From SHZL01 sp963784425 (GTDB taxonomy: Bacteria > Pseudomonadota > Gammaproteobacteria > Xanthomonadales > SZUA-36), in the NCBI GenBank assembly GCA_963784425.1, contig CAWARM010000011.1, positions 930,001-994,000 on the forward strand: a stretch of DNA of 64,000 nucleotides, written 5' to 3'. Below are positions 35,398 to 44,485 of the stretch, one piece after another. Below the pieces are notes generated by a model. The model saw nothing but the letters and a program-made list of their open reading frames with translations. It made no database searches and was not told where the DNA came from. A program made the translations under genes and the position numbers. Each line of letters opens with the position of its first letter. The stretch's first letter is position 1.

Positions 35398-35425
35398 ACT
35401 ATATCCACACCTGCGGGAAGATCAA
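35398..35425 (-). promoter_or_regulatory. Candidate sigma70 promoter of gcvT-gcvH
   Basis: On the minus strand, TTGATC, a 16-bp spacer and TATAGT, about 45 bp upstream of the gcvT ATG. Confidence 0.45.
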
Positions 35426-35509
35426 TCGTGCACACGAAAATAAATTCCAAAGCCAAGTCTGCAGCGAGGAAGCAAAGCCACCTTGCGCCCGGTGTTCGCG
35501 CGAGTCGCA

Positions 35510-35993
35510 ATGCTGGTGGTTGTGCTCCTCGCTTTTCTATCGCTTTGCGCAAGCCGCAGAGGCGCAGCAGAAAACTTTCCGCCTGCCGCAACTTAACGGC
35601 GCGGGAGAACTGACCCTGGAGGACTTCCGCGGCAAAGTGGTTTACCTGGATTTCTGGGCTTCATGGTGCGGGCCTTGCCGCAAATCACTGCCTCTGTATG
35701 AAGCCCTCTACCAGGGACATGAACCTGCGCAATTCACTGTACTGGCCATTAACCTGGACGAGGACAAGGAAGATGCGGTCCGATTCCTGCAGCAGCACCC
35801 GGTCAGTTATCCCGTGCTTCTCGACCCGCAAGGCGTCACCGCCACCGAATGGCAGGTCAAGGTGATGCCCAGCTCATTTCTGCTCGACAGGTCGGGTGCA
35901 GTAGTGAAGGAATACGCCGGCTTCGAAGAATCACATATGGAGGAGATTCGCCATGACATACAGACGCTGCTTGATGGTCAGAACAGTCAGTAA
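35510..35993 (+). CDS. TlpA/ResA-type periplasmic thioredoxin (probable frameshift in leader)
   Basis: The mature domain is clear: FRLPQLNGAGELTLEDFRGK, WASWCGPCRKSLPLYEALYQ with a CGPC active site, DPQGVTATEWQVKVMPSSFL with the cis-Pro loop. The ATG at 35510 opens a signal peptide (MLVVVLLAFLSLCA) in a frame that must shift once near 35550 to reach QAAEAQQKTF. It probably reduces or oxidises disulfides of envelope partners. It overlaps the DUF4266 lipoprotein gene by about 40 bp and starts the DUF4266-DUF3570-ApbE cassette. Confidence 0.82.
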
Positions 35994-36195
35994 GCTCTCT
36001 CTTTTGCTGCTGCTGATGTCCTTGCTGGGCGCCTGTGCGCCCGTGCAACCGTGGGAGCGTGGCCACCTGGCGCAAGCAAACATGGCACTTTCGGCAGACC
36101 CCTTGCGGGATGCAATGGATGAACACGTGTACAACAGCAAGGAAGCCTCATCCGGCGGCATTGGCGCGGCCGGTGGCGGTTGCGGCTGTAACTGA
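35953..36195 (+). CDS. DUF4266 lipoprotein
   Basis: An 80-residue lipoprotein: signal LLLLLMSLLGAC with lipobox LGAC, then APVQPWERGHLAQANMALSA, DPLRDAMDEHVYNSKEASSG and the Gly-rich tail GAAGGGCGCN. The central PWERGxLA and terminal CGC are family features. Start at 35953 overlaps the thioredoxin gene; ATG 35974 is an alternative. The C-terminal CxC is a plausible substrate of the adjacent thioredoxin or a metal site; this is inference. Confidence 0.82.
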   Translation: MTYRRCLMVRTVSKLSLLLLLMSLLGACAPVQPWERGHLAQANMALSADPLRDAMDEHVYNSKEASSGGIGAAGGGCGCN

Positions 36196-36225
36196 TACCA
36201 CTAACCCGTCCGGAGCTGCACTGTA

Positions 36226-37404
36226 ATGAAAAAAATTTCCACCGCAGTACAGTCGCTGATTGCATCAGGCCTGGGATTACCGGGCATGCAGGAACTGCTG
36301 GCGCAGGAACTTCCCGACGATGGCATCAATGCCCAGCTAACTTATTACGATGAGGAACCCTTGCCGCTGAGCAAGCTGGCCTTTGGTTCTCCCGAGCGCT
36401 ACAAGATCAATACCCAGCAGTTGCGCTGGGTGAAAAACCTGGACGAGACCTACAGCCTCACCGTTGAATACGTGCACGAAGCGATGAGTGGGTCTTCGCC
36501 CTGGTACGTAATCCCCACGGCTGATGAAGGCCTTCTGCAGGCCATGACCGGTGCAACCATTCGCGACAAGCGCGACCAGCTGAACGGGTCTCTGCAGTGG
36601 AACAACGCGGGTTACAAACATACTGCGGCTCTTGGCTACTCCATTGAGGATGATTACCAGGCGATTTTTGGCAGCTATGCCGGGGAGAAAGAAAGCACCG
36701 ATGGCACTGCGCACGATTTCCTGGGGATGGAGTTTTTCGGACGACAAAATCGAACCGACAGCTGCACTCGACAACGGCCGCGTCCTTTCCGCCAAGCGCA
36801 ACAGTTTCTCCATTTCAGGCGGCTTTACCCAGGTTCTGAACAAAAACGCAGTCATCCAGACGGGTGTATCCCTGACCCGGGAAGCGGGTTTCCTGTCCGA
36901 TCCCGTACAAGCAGGTTTGGGTGAGCAGATTCCGTGCTCAATGACAGCCGTCCGGACAGCAGGCTCATGTGGGCCTGGACCACGAAGTTTCGCCAATACA
37001 TGACCCGTTCCAAGGCTGCGCTGCATCTCGACTACCGCTATTTCATCGACGACTGGGGCATCCACTCCAATACCCTGGATGCTTCCTGGAACCAGCCGCT
37101 GGGCCATGACTGGGAGATTGCACCGGCCATTCGCTACTACACCCAGACCTCGCCCGATTTTTACGGCCCGGTGTTTTTCATCCAGCCGGCAGACAATTAC
37201 TGGAGCAGCGATTACCGCCTGGCCACCTACGGTTCACTCAGTTACCAGCTGAACACCTCGTTACGTAAAGAAAAATGGTCGCTTTCCTTTGGCGCGGAGT
37301 ACTACCAAAGCAAAGAGGACCTCGCACTGGTTGGCACTCCGCAGGAAACGCCCGCATTGGTGGATTTCTGGCGATTGACCGCGAGCTTCACCATCAAACT
37401 ATGA
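36226..37404 (+). CDS. DUF3570 outer-membrane protein (two frameshifts)
   Basis: About 392 codons when joined: MKKISTAVQSLIASGLGLPG, then ERYKINTQQLRWVKNLDETY, the DUF3570 barrel strands and SPWYVIPTADEGLLQAMTGA-T at 91-111. Near 36735 (a T-run) the frame shifts to SDDKIEPTAALDNGRVLSAK and near 36930 to VLNDSRPDSRLMWAWTTKF, continuing to the barrel C-terminus WRLTASFTIKL. It is encoded between DUF4266 and ApbE, and its stop overlaps the apbE ATG. TGAT at 108-111 resembles the ApbE flavinylation motif. Confidence 0.8.
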
Positions 37405-38477
37405 AAGCGCCAACGGCACCTGCCATCTTTCGCCACCACTTCAGCAGCATGGGCTGCCCGGCGGAAATCGTTCTGTATGCCGGCAGCGCGGAGTATGCGG
37501 CCAGTGCCATTGCGGGCGCAGAGTCTGAAGTGCATCGCCTGGATCGCAAATATTCGCACTACCGCCGGGACAGCGAGCTCGAGCACATGCTGCAGCAGGC
37601 CAGCCGCGCGCGAGGCGTGCGGGTAGACGATGAAACCGCTGCACTGCTCAATTTCGCTGCTACCCAGTACCAGGTAAGTGCAGGGCTTTTTGATATCACG
37701 GCCGGGCGCCTGACCGCACTGTGGGATCGAGCGCAGGCGGTTCCGCCGGCACAGCACATCAACTCGGCCCTGGCGCTCACCGGTTGGCACCGGGTTGACT
37801 GGGACGGGACAAGGCTGCACGTGCCCCGGGGCATGCGGCTGGACCTGGGTGGCGTGGTCAAGGAATATGCGGCTGACCGGGCAGCGCTGCAGTTAAAATC
37901 CGTCGGCATTCAATCCGGCTACGTTGATCTCGGCGGCGACCTGCATTTCCTGGGGCCGCATCCGGACGGCAGCGCGTGGCGCAGCGGTGTACGCAATCCC
38001 CGCGGCGCCGGCGCCATTGCCGCGATGACCCTGCACAGAGGCGGGCTTGCCACCAGCGGAGATTACGAACGCTGCCTCGAAGTGGATGGACAGCGTTTTG
38101 GCCATATCATCAATCCATTCACCGGCTGGCCCGTGCGGGGCCTCGCCAGTGTGACCGTGGTTGCACCCAGCTGTTTGCTGGCCGGCGCGATTAGCACGCT
38201 GGCCATGCTGCAGGGCCGCGATGAAGGCCTGGAATTCCTCTCGACCTGCGGTCTGCAATGGGTGGCTCATGATGGACACTTCTCCTATCCCGGCAGGGAT
38301 TGTATGCTGGAGCAGCCGAAGCCCTTACACTCCTGCCAACCCGAAAGGAACGCCAAACATGCAAATATTTCATGCAACAACCCGAGCAGCAACACCAGCC
38401 ACCAGACGAGTATGGCGGGTGATTTCACCTGTCATTTTGCTGGCGACCATGGCGAGTTGGTCGCAGCTACAGGCTGA
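37401..38477 (+). CDS. ApbE-type FAD:protein FMN transferase
   Basis: About 358 residues from ATG 37401. The ApbE domain is clear: HFSSMGCPAEIVLYAG, ESEVHRLDRKYSHYRRDSEL, SAGLFDITAGRLTALWDRAQ, MRLDLGGVVKEYAADRAALQ, GYVDLGGDLHFLGPHPDG, HIINPFTGWPV and SCLLAGAISTLAMLQGRDEG. It attaches FMN covalently to Ser/Thr of an extracytoplasmic acceptor. No signal peptide is evident, though family members are usually exported or lipoproteins. The last ~45 residues overlap the cupin gene and look non-native, so the true stop was probably near 38330 before a shift. Confidence 0.87.
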   Translation: MKAPTAPAIFRHHFSSMGCPAEIVLYAGSAEYAASAIAGAESEVHRLDRKYSHYRRDSELEHMLQQASRARGVRVDDETAALLNFAATQYQVSAGLFDITAGRLTALWDRAQAVPPAQHINSALALTGWHRVDWDGTRLHVPRGMRLDLGGVVKEYAADRAALQLKSVGIQSGYVDLGGDLHFLGPHPDGSAWRSGVRNPRGAGAIAAMTLHRGGLATSGDYERCLEVDGQRFGHIINPFTGWPVRGLASVTVVAPSCLLAGAISTLAMLQGRDEGLEFLSTCGLQWVAHDGHFSYPGRDCMLEQPKPLHSCQPERNAKHANISCNNPSSNTSHQTSMAGDFTCHFAGDHGELVAATG

Positions 38478-38856
38478 CAAACCCATAGTACCGGTCAAGA
38501 TCAGCCAGGAGCAGATCGCCGGAAAAATTTTTGAAGACTACAAACCGATTGTTGCGGATCACAACGGCAACACCACTTACGATGTTGAAGCATTCCTCAG
38601 CAGCGACAAGCAGTTTGATGCCGGCATGTACCGCTCCGGCAAAGTCAAAGCCGAAATCACCAAGCCGTATGGCGTCAATGAATACATGCATTTCCTCGAA
38701 GGTGGTGTGACGCTGACTTCGAGCGATGGCACGGTAACCGAAGTGAAAGCAGGCGATTCCGTGATCATTCCGGCGGAATGGACCGGCACCTGGGACACGG
38801 AAGGCTACACCAAGATTTACGTGATCTATTCGCCGGGTAAACCCATAACACCCTGA
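38359..38856 (+). CDS. Exported cupin-domain protein
   Basis: 165 residues with AAAGGA before the ATG. A hydrophobic leader (VWRVISPVILLATMASWS) precedes a cupin fold: FDAGMYRSGKVKAEITKPYG, EYMHFLEGGVTLTSSDGTVT and VKAGDSVIIPAEWTGTWDTE, of the DUF861/EutQ-like type. Without the usual His-rich metal site it may be structural or bind a small ligand. It ends the cassette that starts at the thioredoxin gene. Confidence 0.78.
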   Translation: MQIFHATTRAATPATRRVWRVISPVILLATMASWSQLQADKPIVPVKISQEQIAGKIFEDYKPIVADHNGNTTYDVEAFLSSDKQFDAGMYRSGKVKAEITKPYGVNEYMHFLEGGVTLTSSDGTVTEVKAGDSVIIPAEWTGTWDTEGYTKIYVIYSPGKPITP

Positions 38857-38928
38857 TTCCGGGGTTCACCATGCTGGCACGAGCTGCGGCCGGTTTTCAG
38901 CTTGGGGGCGCAACCCGCCGCCGGTACC

Positions 38929-39005
38929 CTTTCCCGGGAGACGCCGTGAATACAATCCCTGTAGGCTTGGATGCGGCATCCCTGCCGCATACACTCCCTG
39001 GAAAG
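38929..39005 (+). repeat. Nested-hairpin repeat, copy A
   Basis: Outer arms CTTTCCCGGGAG and CTCCCTGGAAAG pair with one mismatch. The conserved core ACGCCGTGAATACA...CCTGTAGGCT follows the left arm, and an inner hairpin ATGCGGCA-TCCC-TGCCGCAT sits at 38971-38990. Confidence 0.8.
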
Positions 39006-39116
39006 GCTCCCCGCCCCGGTTTGCTTGTCGCATTACATCGAGGAGTTGTTCAAACCTGCACCTACGCGACGAGGCCTACGCCCCCGGGACTAAGCGTCAA
39101 GGACAGGGAGGGGGGA

Positions 39117-39194
39117 GTTCTTTCTGGACCGTCGCCAGCAGGGAAGCTGGCGAGGAGCCTACACGGATGTATTCACGGCGTGTCCTGAAAGAAC
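39117..39194 (-). repeat. Nested-hairpin repeat, copy B
   Basis: Minus-strand copy: outer arms GTTCTTTCTGGAC and GTCCTGAAAGAAC (one mismatch), core ACGCCGTGAATACA and GTGTAGGCT, inner hairpin with arms CGCCAGC and GCTGGCG at 39133-39152. It faces copy A. Confidence 0.8.
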
Positions 39195-39346
39195 TCACCG
39201 CTCCCTGGCCCTTCGACGAACGTGAAGGGAAGTGTTACGGCGTCTCCTGGGAAGAGATATCGGCCGCAGCTCGCGCCCCCAAGCAGAATACCGGCGAAGA
39301 GCCGGTCACAGCTCGCGCCCTTAAGCCGACTATCGGCCTCGAGCCC

Positions 39347-41271
39347 TCAGGCAAGCCGCTCCTGCACTGCCCGCCACGCCGAATCGATGGCGCCGTTGAC
39401 GTAGGCAAACGCCTCGGCATCCGAGCCTGCAATGGAGATACGGCCGAACGGCTGCCGCGCGCTAATGTGCGGGCCCTTGTAACGGTTGAAGTCCGGTGGG
39501 TCAATCAGGTCGTTGTATTCCCAGGCATATCCGTGCGGCCAGCGGTTGACCGTGATGGCAAGGATATCCTCTGCCGGGTTAAACCCGCCGGCAGCCAGGG
39601 CGTCGCTCGCTTGCTGGCGCATGGCGCGTTCGTAGTCTTCAAATGTAAGGCCAAGCATGGTGTGTCGCCCCAGGCGGTTTTGTGCACGCGCGTCGAGGCC
39701 CTTCCCTGGGTCGGTGGGCACATAGCCCCAGTGCAGGATGATCGGATCTGCCGGAGTGCGCGAAAACTCGTAGCCGCCCATGCTGACCGGAAAATCCAGT
39801 GACACGCTGTCCATCAGCCCGCCAGGGAAACGAATGCCGCTCACACCCAGCTTTGCAAAGGCTTCCCAGTTGCGCACCAGCATGTTGGCATACAGCAGCG
39901 GTATCTTGACCAGGCTGGAAAATGCTTCCGCCTGAGCAGGCGGAAAATCCGGGCAGACATAGGGCAGCATGGCACTGTAGCCGGCATAAATAACCTCGCT
40001 GGCTACGACATCATGTGCCTGGCCGTTTTTTACATACCGCACATTGACGCTGTCGGAACCACGCTGCAGCAACTGCACTACGGTTGCATTCAGGCGGATC
40101 TCAGCGCCTGGTCCGGCCGGTCCAGGGCGCTGTAATCAAACTTCGCCTCGACGATGCCGGTCATGCTGTCGCCCGAAGCGAGGCCTGGGGCGATACCCGG
40201 CACCAACTGCCGCACCAGCAGGCGCACCAGCCCGGCATTGCCATCGGGGAAGTGAAAAATATAGGGCTCGTCCTTTTCCGGTTTTTGGTATGGGTCGTCT
40301 TTGGCGAGATCAACGCCAAGCCCACCAAATCCGGGCAGGCCCAGATTCATCGCTTCGCGCGCCGATATTCCATCCGTACCAATCCCCCACAATCCCCTCG
40401 GCAGCGGGTTGATGATGCGAATAAGGTAGTCGGAGAGCTCCAGGTAGCGGCGCAAGTAATTGTCATAACTCAGGGTGCGCAAGTACGCGACTTTTTCTGC
40501 AGCGCTCTGGCCGGCAAGAAAATCCTTTTGGGTGGTCAGCAGGTTCACCAGCGCAAGGTAGTCGGACTCACTGGTAGTGAGTTCGCGCGCAAAGCGTTCC
40601 AGCTCTTCCTGCGACATCTTCTCGCCCCAGCGATACAGCGGATTACCGAGCACCAGGCGATTGACGCCAAAATGCTCCTGGTCCAGCCAAAACCCGTTCT
40701 GCAGACCCAGCTTCTTGTAGAACTCCCGGTCGAAGAACTGGTAAAACTGTTCGGTATCCACCCCCACGGCCTTGAGCAAACCCATGGCCTCCGGGCTGTA
40801 GGTCGCCGGGCCGTCTATGGACTGGCTGCCACCATAGCCAATGATGGTCTTGCCGTTGTAACTGAACTCATTGCGCTTGGCATGACCGCCGAAATCATCG
40901 TGATTGTCCAGCACCAGGATGCGCGCCTGTGGGCGCTGCTGGCGGTAAAACCATGCTGCCGAAAGTCCACTGATGCCGGCGCCTACGATGACAAGATCAA
41001 ATTTTCCCTCGCCTGTATCGATGCCTTCATTCCATCGCTGTCCCTGGTGCGCCAGTGCATGCGCCGTCTCGAATGAGCCCACGTGTGCACCACGCAGTCC
41101 TGTTTTTGCCGGCGGGTAATAGCCCGCTGTGATCTCGGGCGAGCCAGTGAATTCACCGGCATGGACCCATGGAGCCAGGCTGGCCCCGAGGGCCACCGAA
41201 GTACCCTGGCAAAACTGCCGCCGGCTGATGCGGCGGTCCATACCCAGTTCTTTATCCGATAGCATGTGCAA
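39347..41271 (-). CDS. Tat-exported FAD amine oxidase, spermidine dehydrogenase-like (one frameshift)
   Basis: N-terminus MDRRISRRQFCQGTSVALGA is a twin-arginine signal. The FAD motif FDLVIVGAGISGLSAAWFYR follows, then DNHDDFGGHAKRNEFSYNGK and GYGGSQSIDGPATYSPEAMG. The first frame ends near 40100 (FDYSALDRPDQALRSA) and the protein continues in another frame (EIRLNATVVQLLQRGSDSVN to the C-terminal ISIAGSDAEAFAYVNGAIDS). Joined length is about 640. The pattern resembles periplasmic spermidine dehydrogenases. Its start overlaps the membrane-protein gene, which fits translational coupling. Confidence 0.8.
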
Positions 41272-42142
41272 TGGACTCCCGTTCTTTGGTCTGTTCTTCG
41301 GCCTGCTCTTCTGAAATTTCTTCGTGCCAGTGGAATATATTCAGCTCAATAAATACAAAGGCAACCAGCCACAGGAACGCATCCCAGAAATCCAGGAAGT
41401 CCCCGAGAAAACCCCAGTAGACGGCGCACGCGAACAGTATGGTGTACAGCACGCCCTTGGTGAGCTTGGTGCTGAGCAAGAGCCGGTCGCTTAGCAGGCC
41501 TTTGACCTGCAGATAGACTTCCGCTTCCAGCAAAGCCACGATGACCAGCCAATCAGCCGCGTTGAGGATGTCAATGATCGTGAGGTTGCGTGCAGCCTGG
41601 ATGGCATCCATCGTACCAATGATTTCGGTGCCGCTTACCCGCAGCAGGGCCTGCCCCTGCATTGCCGCACAGGCCGTGGCGTCAAGGGCAGGGTATTGAT
41701 CAAGATCCTGTACCCAGGTAAATCCGCTGCCCACCAGGCTGCACACGTCACCAACTGCAAATGGCAGCGTATCCGACAGCACTCCGAATTTCGTTATGTA
41801 ACCGTAGAACGCCCACAAGATAAACAGGTAGGCGGCAATATTGAGCACCATCATCAGCCACTTCAGTGCGCCGGCAAGATCTTCATCCCGGATAATTGCG
41901 GTTTCCAGCTCAAATAACCAGAGCAATAACAGCCAGGCCGATGTATCCAGCGTGGACGAAAAAGCTTCGGCCAATCTGTCCCAGGCGACACCGGCAGCAA
42001 ACACTTCCCGGCTGGCAAGCAAGTCTTCCTGGAAAAAAAAGAAGAGGTTGAGGGTGAGCAGGCCATAGATGGTGTACTTGAATACACGGAACAGCGTGTG
42101 CGGATGCAGCGCCTGGATACCGGCCGAATGGACCTTGCTCAC
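41252..42142 (-). CDS. Integral membrane protein of unknown function
   Basis: A 296-residue protein with about six membrane helices (TIYGLLTLNLFFFF, TSAWLLLLWLFELE, LMMVLNIAAYLFILWAFYGY, AADWLVIVALLEAEVYLQVK, LYTILFACAVYWGF, WDAFLWLVAFVFIEL) and an acidic C-terminal tail rich in Glu/Gln. No family recognised. It sits between the PuuD-like and flavin-oxidase genes and overlaps the latter by about 20 bp, so a link to the oxidase or its electron acceptor is plausible but unproven. Confidence 0.7.
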   Translation of the reverse strand: MSKVHSAGIQALHPHTLFRVFKYTIYGLLTLNLFFFFQEDLLASREVFAAGVAWDRLAEAFSSTLDTSAWLLLLWLFELETAIIRDEDLAGALKWLMMVLNIAAYLFILWAFYGYITKFGVLSDTLPFAVGDVCSLVGSGFTWVQDLDQYPALDATACAAMQGQALLRVSGTEIIGTMDAIQAARNLTIIDILNAADWLVIVALLEAEVYLQVKGLLSDRLLLSTKLTKGVLYTILFACAVYWGFLGDFLDFWDAFLWLVAFVFIELNIFHWHEEISEEQAEEQTKERESIAHAIG

Positions 42143-42164
42143 CGAAGGTCCCCAGGCATCACAA

Positions 42165-42953
42165 TTAACCGCGAGCTCTGGCTGCTTGCGAAGGTGTGAG
42201 TTCCCTTAAGCGGTAGGCCCTGCACGCATCACCGAAGGCAGTGTAAATTGCCATGGAAACCGGGTTGGCCAGGACTTTCCACTCGGGGTGCCATTGCACC
42301 GCCAGGGTGAACCCGGGTGACTCGGCAACGCTGAAGGCTTCAACCAGGCCATCTTCCGCCGTGGCTTCCACGCTCAAGCCCTTACCCAGGCGATCCACGC
42401 CCTGCGAATGCAGGGAGTTGACCTGCACCCGTCGCTCACCGGTGATGCGCGACAGCAAGCCGCCGGCGACAAACTCAAGCTCGTGCACAGGCCCGTACTG
42501 CACGTCCAGGGGATCTTCCGGGTTTTCCTTGTGCATACGGTAACCCGGCACTTCGTGCACATGCTGATGCAGGCTTCCACCGAAAGCGACATTCATTTCC
42601 TGGAAGCCACGGCACACGGCAAACAAGGGCATTCCCGCGCGAATGGCGGCGGGGATCAGCGCCAGCGCTGCTACATCCCGTTCCGGATCGTGCCACGTGC
42701 CGGGCCTGCTGGGGTCGCCCATGTAGTGGTGTGGCTCGACATTGGAGGGGCTGCCCGTCAGGAACAGGCCGTCAAGCCGGTCCAGGATATCCAGCACATC
42801 AAACCCATCTGCCAGAGAAGGCAGCGTCACCGGGTAGGCGTCTGCGCCATCAACCAGCGCCCGCAGGTACTTCTCGCCCACCATGTGAAACGGGTGCTTG
42901 CCCACCATGCGGCGGTCGGAAATCACCCCGACCAGGGGCCGGTTACCTAGCAT
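42165..42953 (-). CDS. Gamma-glutamyl-gamma-aminobutyrate hydrolase-like (peptidase C26)
   Basis: A 262-residue class I amidotransferase-like hydrolase of the PuuD family: RPLVGVISDRRMVGKHPFHM, LDGLFLTGSPSNVEPHHYMG, nucleophile Cys114 in FAVCRGFQE, and His222/Glu224 in VQWHPEW. In the Puu pathway this enzyme cleaves gamma-glutamyl-GABA to glutamate and GABA. It lies 40 bp after the aminotransferase gene on the same strand, supporting polyamine catabolism. Confidence 0.88.
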   Translation of the reverse strand: MLGNRPLVGVISDRRMVGKHPFHMVGEKYLRALVDGADAYPVTLPSLADGFDVLDILDRLDGLFLTGSPSNVEPHHYMGDPSRPGTWHDPERDVAALALIPAAIRAGMPLFAVCRGFQEMNVAFGGSLHQHVHEVPGYRMHKENPEDPLDVQYGPVHELEFVAGGLLSRITGERRVQVNSLHSQGVDRLGKGLSVEATAEDGLVEAFSVAESPGFTLAVQWHPEWKVLANPVSMAIYTAFGDACRAYRLRELTPSQAARARG

Positions 42954-42993
42954 GTTTTCAAACCTCCATCGCCTCAGGCCATCGATTATTCGC

Positions 42994-44373
42994 TTACCTG
43001 GCGGCAGCCAGCGACTTTGCCGTCAGGTCCATGCAACGCCAGGCCTTCTCAACCAGCTCGTCAATGTGCGCATGCTCTGCAATCAGGGGCGGGGACACAA
43101 TCATGGTGTCACCCACGGCGCGCATCACCAGGCCGTTGCGCACGCAAATATCGCGGGCACGCGTGCCGGCCGTAAGGTCCTTTGCGAAGCGGCCGCGGTT
43201 GGCTTTGTCCTGCGCGATTTCCAGCGCTCCCATCATGCCGACACTGCGCGCTTCACCAATAATGGGATGGTCTGCAAGTTCCGCCCAGCGCCTCTGGAAG
43301 TATGGGGCCAGGTCGTCTCTCACCCGCTCTACGATGCCTTCGGTTTGCATGGCTTTCAGCACTGCCAGGGCCACGGCACAGGTCACCGGGTGGCCGGAGT
43401 AGGTGAAGCCGTGGGCGAATTCTCCGCCCTGCTGGGTCACCACGTCGGCAACACGCTTGCCAACCAGTGCGCCACCCAGCGGCAGGTAACCGGAGGTTAC
43501 GCCCTTGGCAAAAGAAATCAGGTCAGGCCGGATACCAAAATGAGTGGAACCAAACCACTGCCCGAGGCGGCCGAATGCGGTGATCACTTCATCTGCCACC
43601 AGCAGGATGCCGTACTCATCGCAGATGCGCTGGATTTCCGGCCAGTAGGTATCCGGCGGAATGATCACGCCGCCGGCGCCCTGGACCGGTTCAGCAAAGA
43701 AGGCGGCGACCTTGTCCACGCCGATTTCGTTGATCTTCTCTTCCAGCAGCATGGCTTGTTTGAGCCCGAACTCAGCGGGTGACAGATCACCGCCAAGTCC
43801 AAAATGATAAGGCTGCTCAATGTGCACGATGCCGGGGACCGGCATCATCAACTGTTCGTGCATTCCGCTCATGCCGCCAAGACTGGCGCCTGCTACGGTA
43901 CTGCCGTGATAGGCGTTATTACGCGCAATGATGATCATCCTTTCGGGCTGGCCCATCAGGTCCCAGTAGCGACGCACGAGGCGGACCTGCGTATCGTTGG
44001 CCTCCGAGCCAGAACCCGTGAAAAACGTGTGTTGAAAGTTGCCGGGACTGAGTTCACTCAGCAAGGCCGACAATTCAATCACCGGCGGATGGGCGCACTG
44101 GAAGAAACTGTTGTAGTAGGTCAGTTCCATCATCTGCCTGGCCGCCACGTCAGCAAAATCCTTGCGGCCATAGCCCAGGTTGACACACCACAAGCCAGCC
44201 ATGCCATCGAGGATCTTGTTGCCTTCGGAATCGTATATATAGACTCCTTCAGCGCGCGTGATGATGCGACTGCCCTTTTGCCCAAGTTCATAGAAATCGG
44301 TAAAAGGGTGCAGGTAGTGCTGGCTGTCCAGCGACTGCCAGTCGCGGGTTGTTTTGGTCTTGGGGGAACTCAT
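42994..44373 (-). CDS. Class III aminotransferase, putrescine:pyruvate-type (SpuC-like)
   Basis: A 459-residue PLP enzyme: DFYELGQKGSRIITRAEGVY, the cofactor-phosphate loop HTFFTGSGSEANDTQVRL, DEVITAFGRLGQWFG with Asp261 and the Schiff-base Lys290 in ISFAKGVTSGYLPLGG. Length and motifs match omega-aminotransferases such as SpuC acting on putrescine or beta-alanine; the exact amine cannot be told. First gene of the minus-strand group aminotransferase, PuuD-like, membrane protein, flavin oxidase. Divergent from the TPR-sulfotransferase across 103 bp. Confidence 0.9.
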   Translation of the reverse strand: MSSPKTKTTRDWQSLDSQHYLHPFTDFYELGQKGSRIITRAEGVYIYDSEGNKILDGMAGLWCVNLGYGRKDFADVAARQMMELTYYNSFFQCAHPPVIELSALLSELSPGNFQHTFFTGSGSEANDTQVRLVRRYWDLMGQPERMIIIARNNAYHGSTVAGASLGGMSGMHEQLMMPVPGIVHIEQPYHFGLGGDLSPAEFGLKQAMLLEEKINEIGVDKVAAFFAEPVQGAGGVIIPPDTYWPEIQRICDEYGILLVADEVITAFGRLGQWFGSTHFGIRPDLISFAKGVTSGYLPLGGALVGKRVADVVTQQGGEFAHGFTYSGHPVTCAVALAVLKAMQTEGIVERVRDDLAPYFQRRWAELADHPIIGEARSVGMMGALEIAQDKANRGRFAKDLTAGTRARDICVRNGLVMRAVGDTMIVSPPLIAEHAHIDELVEKAWRCMDLTAKSLAAAR

Positions 44374-44485
44374 TTACGGTCTCCAATGGCGTGCCTGGCC
44401 TTGTCAGAGGATTTTACGTGTTACGGCCCTTGCCCGATAGTGCCCGGACTTCCTCGCGCCCGGCGTTACAGTTAAAGTGCTCGCC

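Larger units (their letters stand above)
38857..39346. other. Gene-free interval with two inverted nested-hairpin repeats
   Basis: About 490 bp between the cupin gene and the end of the flavin oxidase gene. It holds repeat copies A (38929-39005) and B (39117-39194) in opposite orientation, and a partly repeated CAGCTCGCGCCC at about 39270 and 39310. Open frames here have no protein-like composition. No gene seen. Confidence 0.7.

Noticed and set aside
35354..35509. Glycine riboswitch upstream of gcvT
   Set aside because: The leader is short and lacks recognisable glycine-aptamer conserved segments.
38871..39802. Plus-strand frames around 38.9-39.8 kb
   Set aside because: They cover the nested-hairpin repeats or are antisense to the flavin oxidase C-terminus, and the encoded peptides lack any domain-like pattern.
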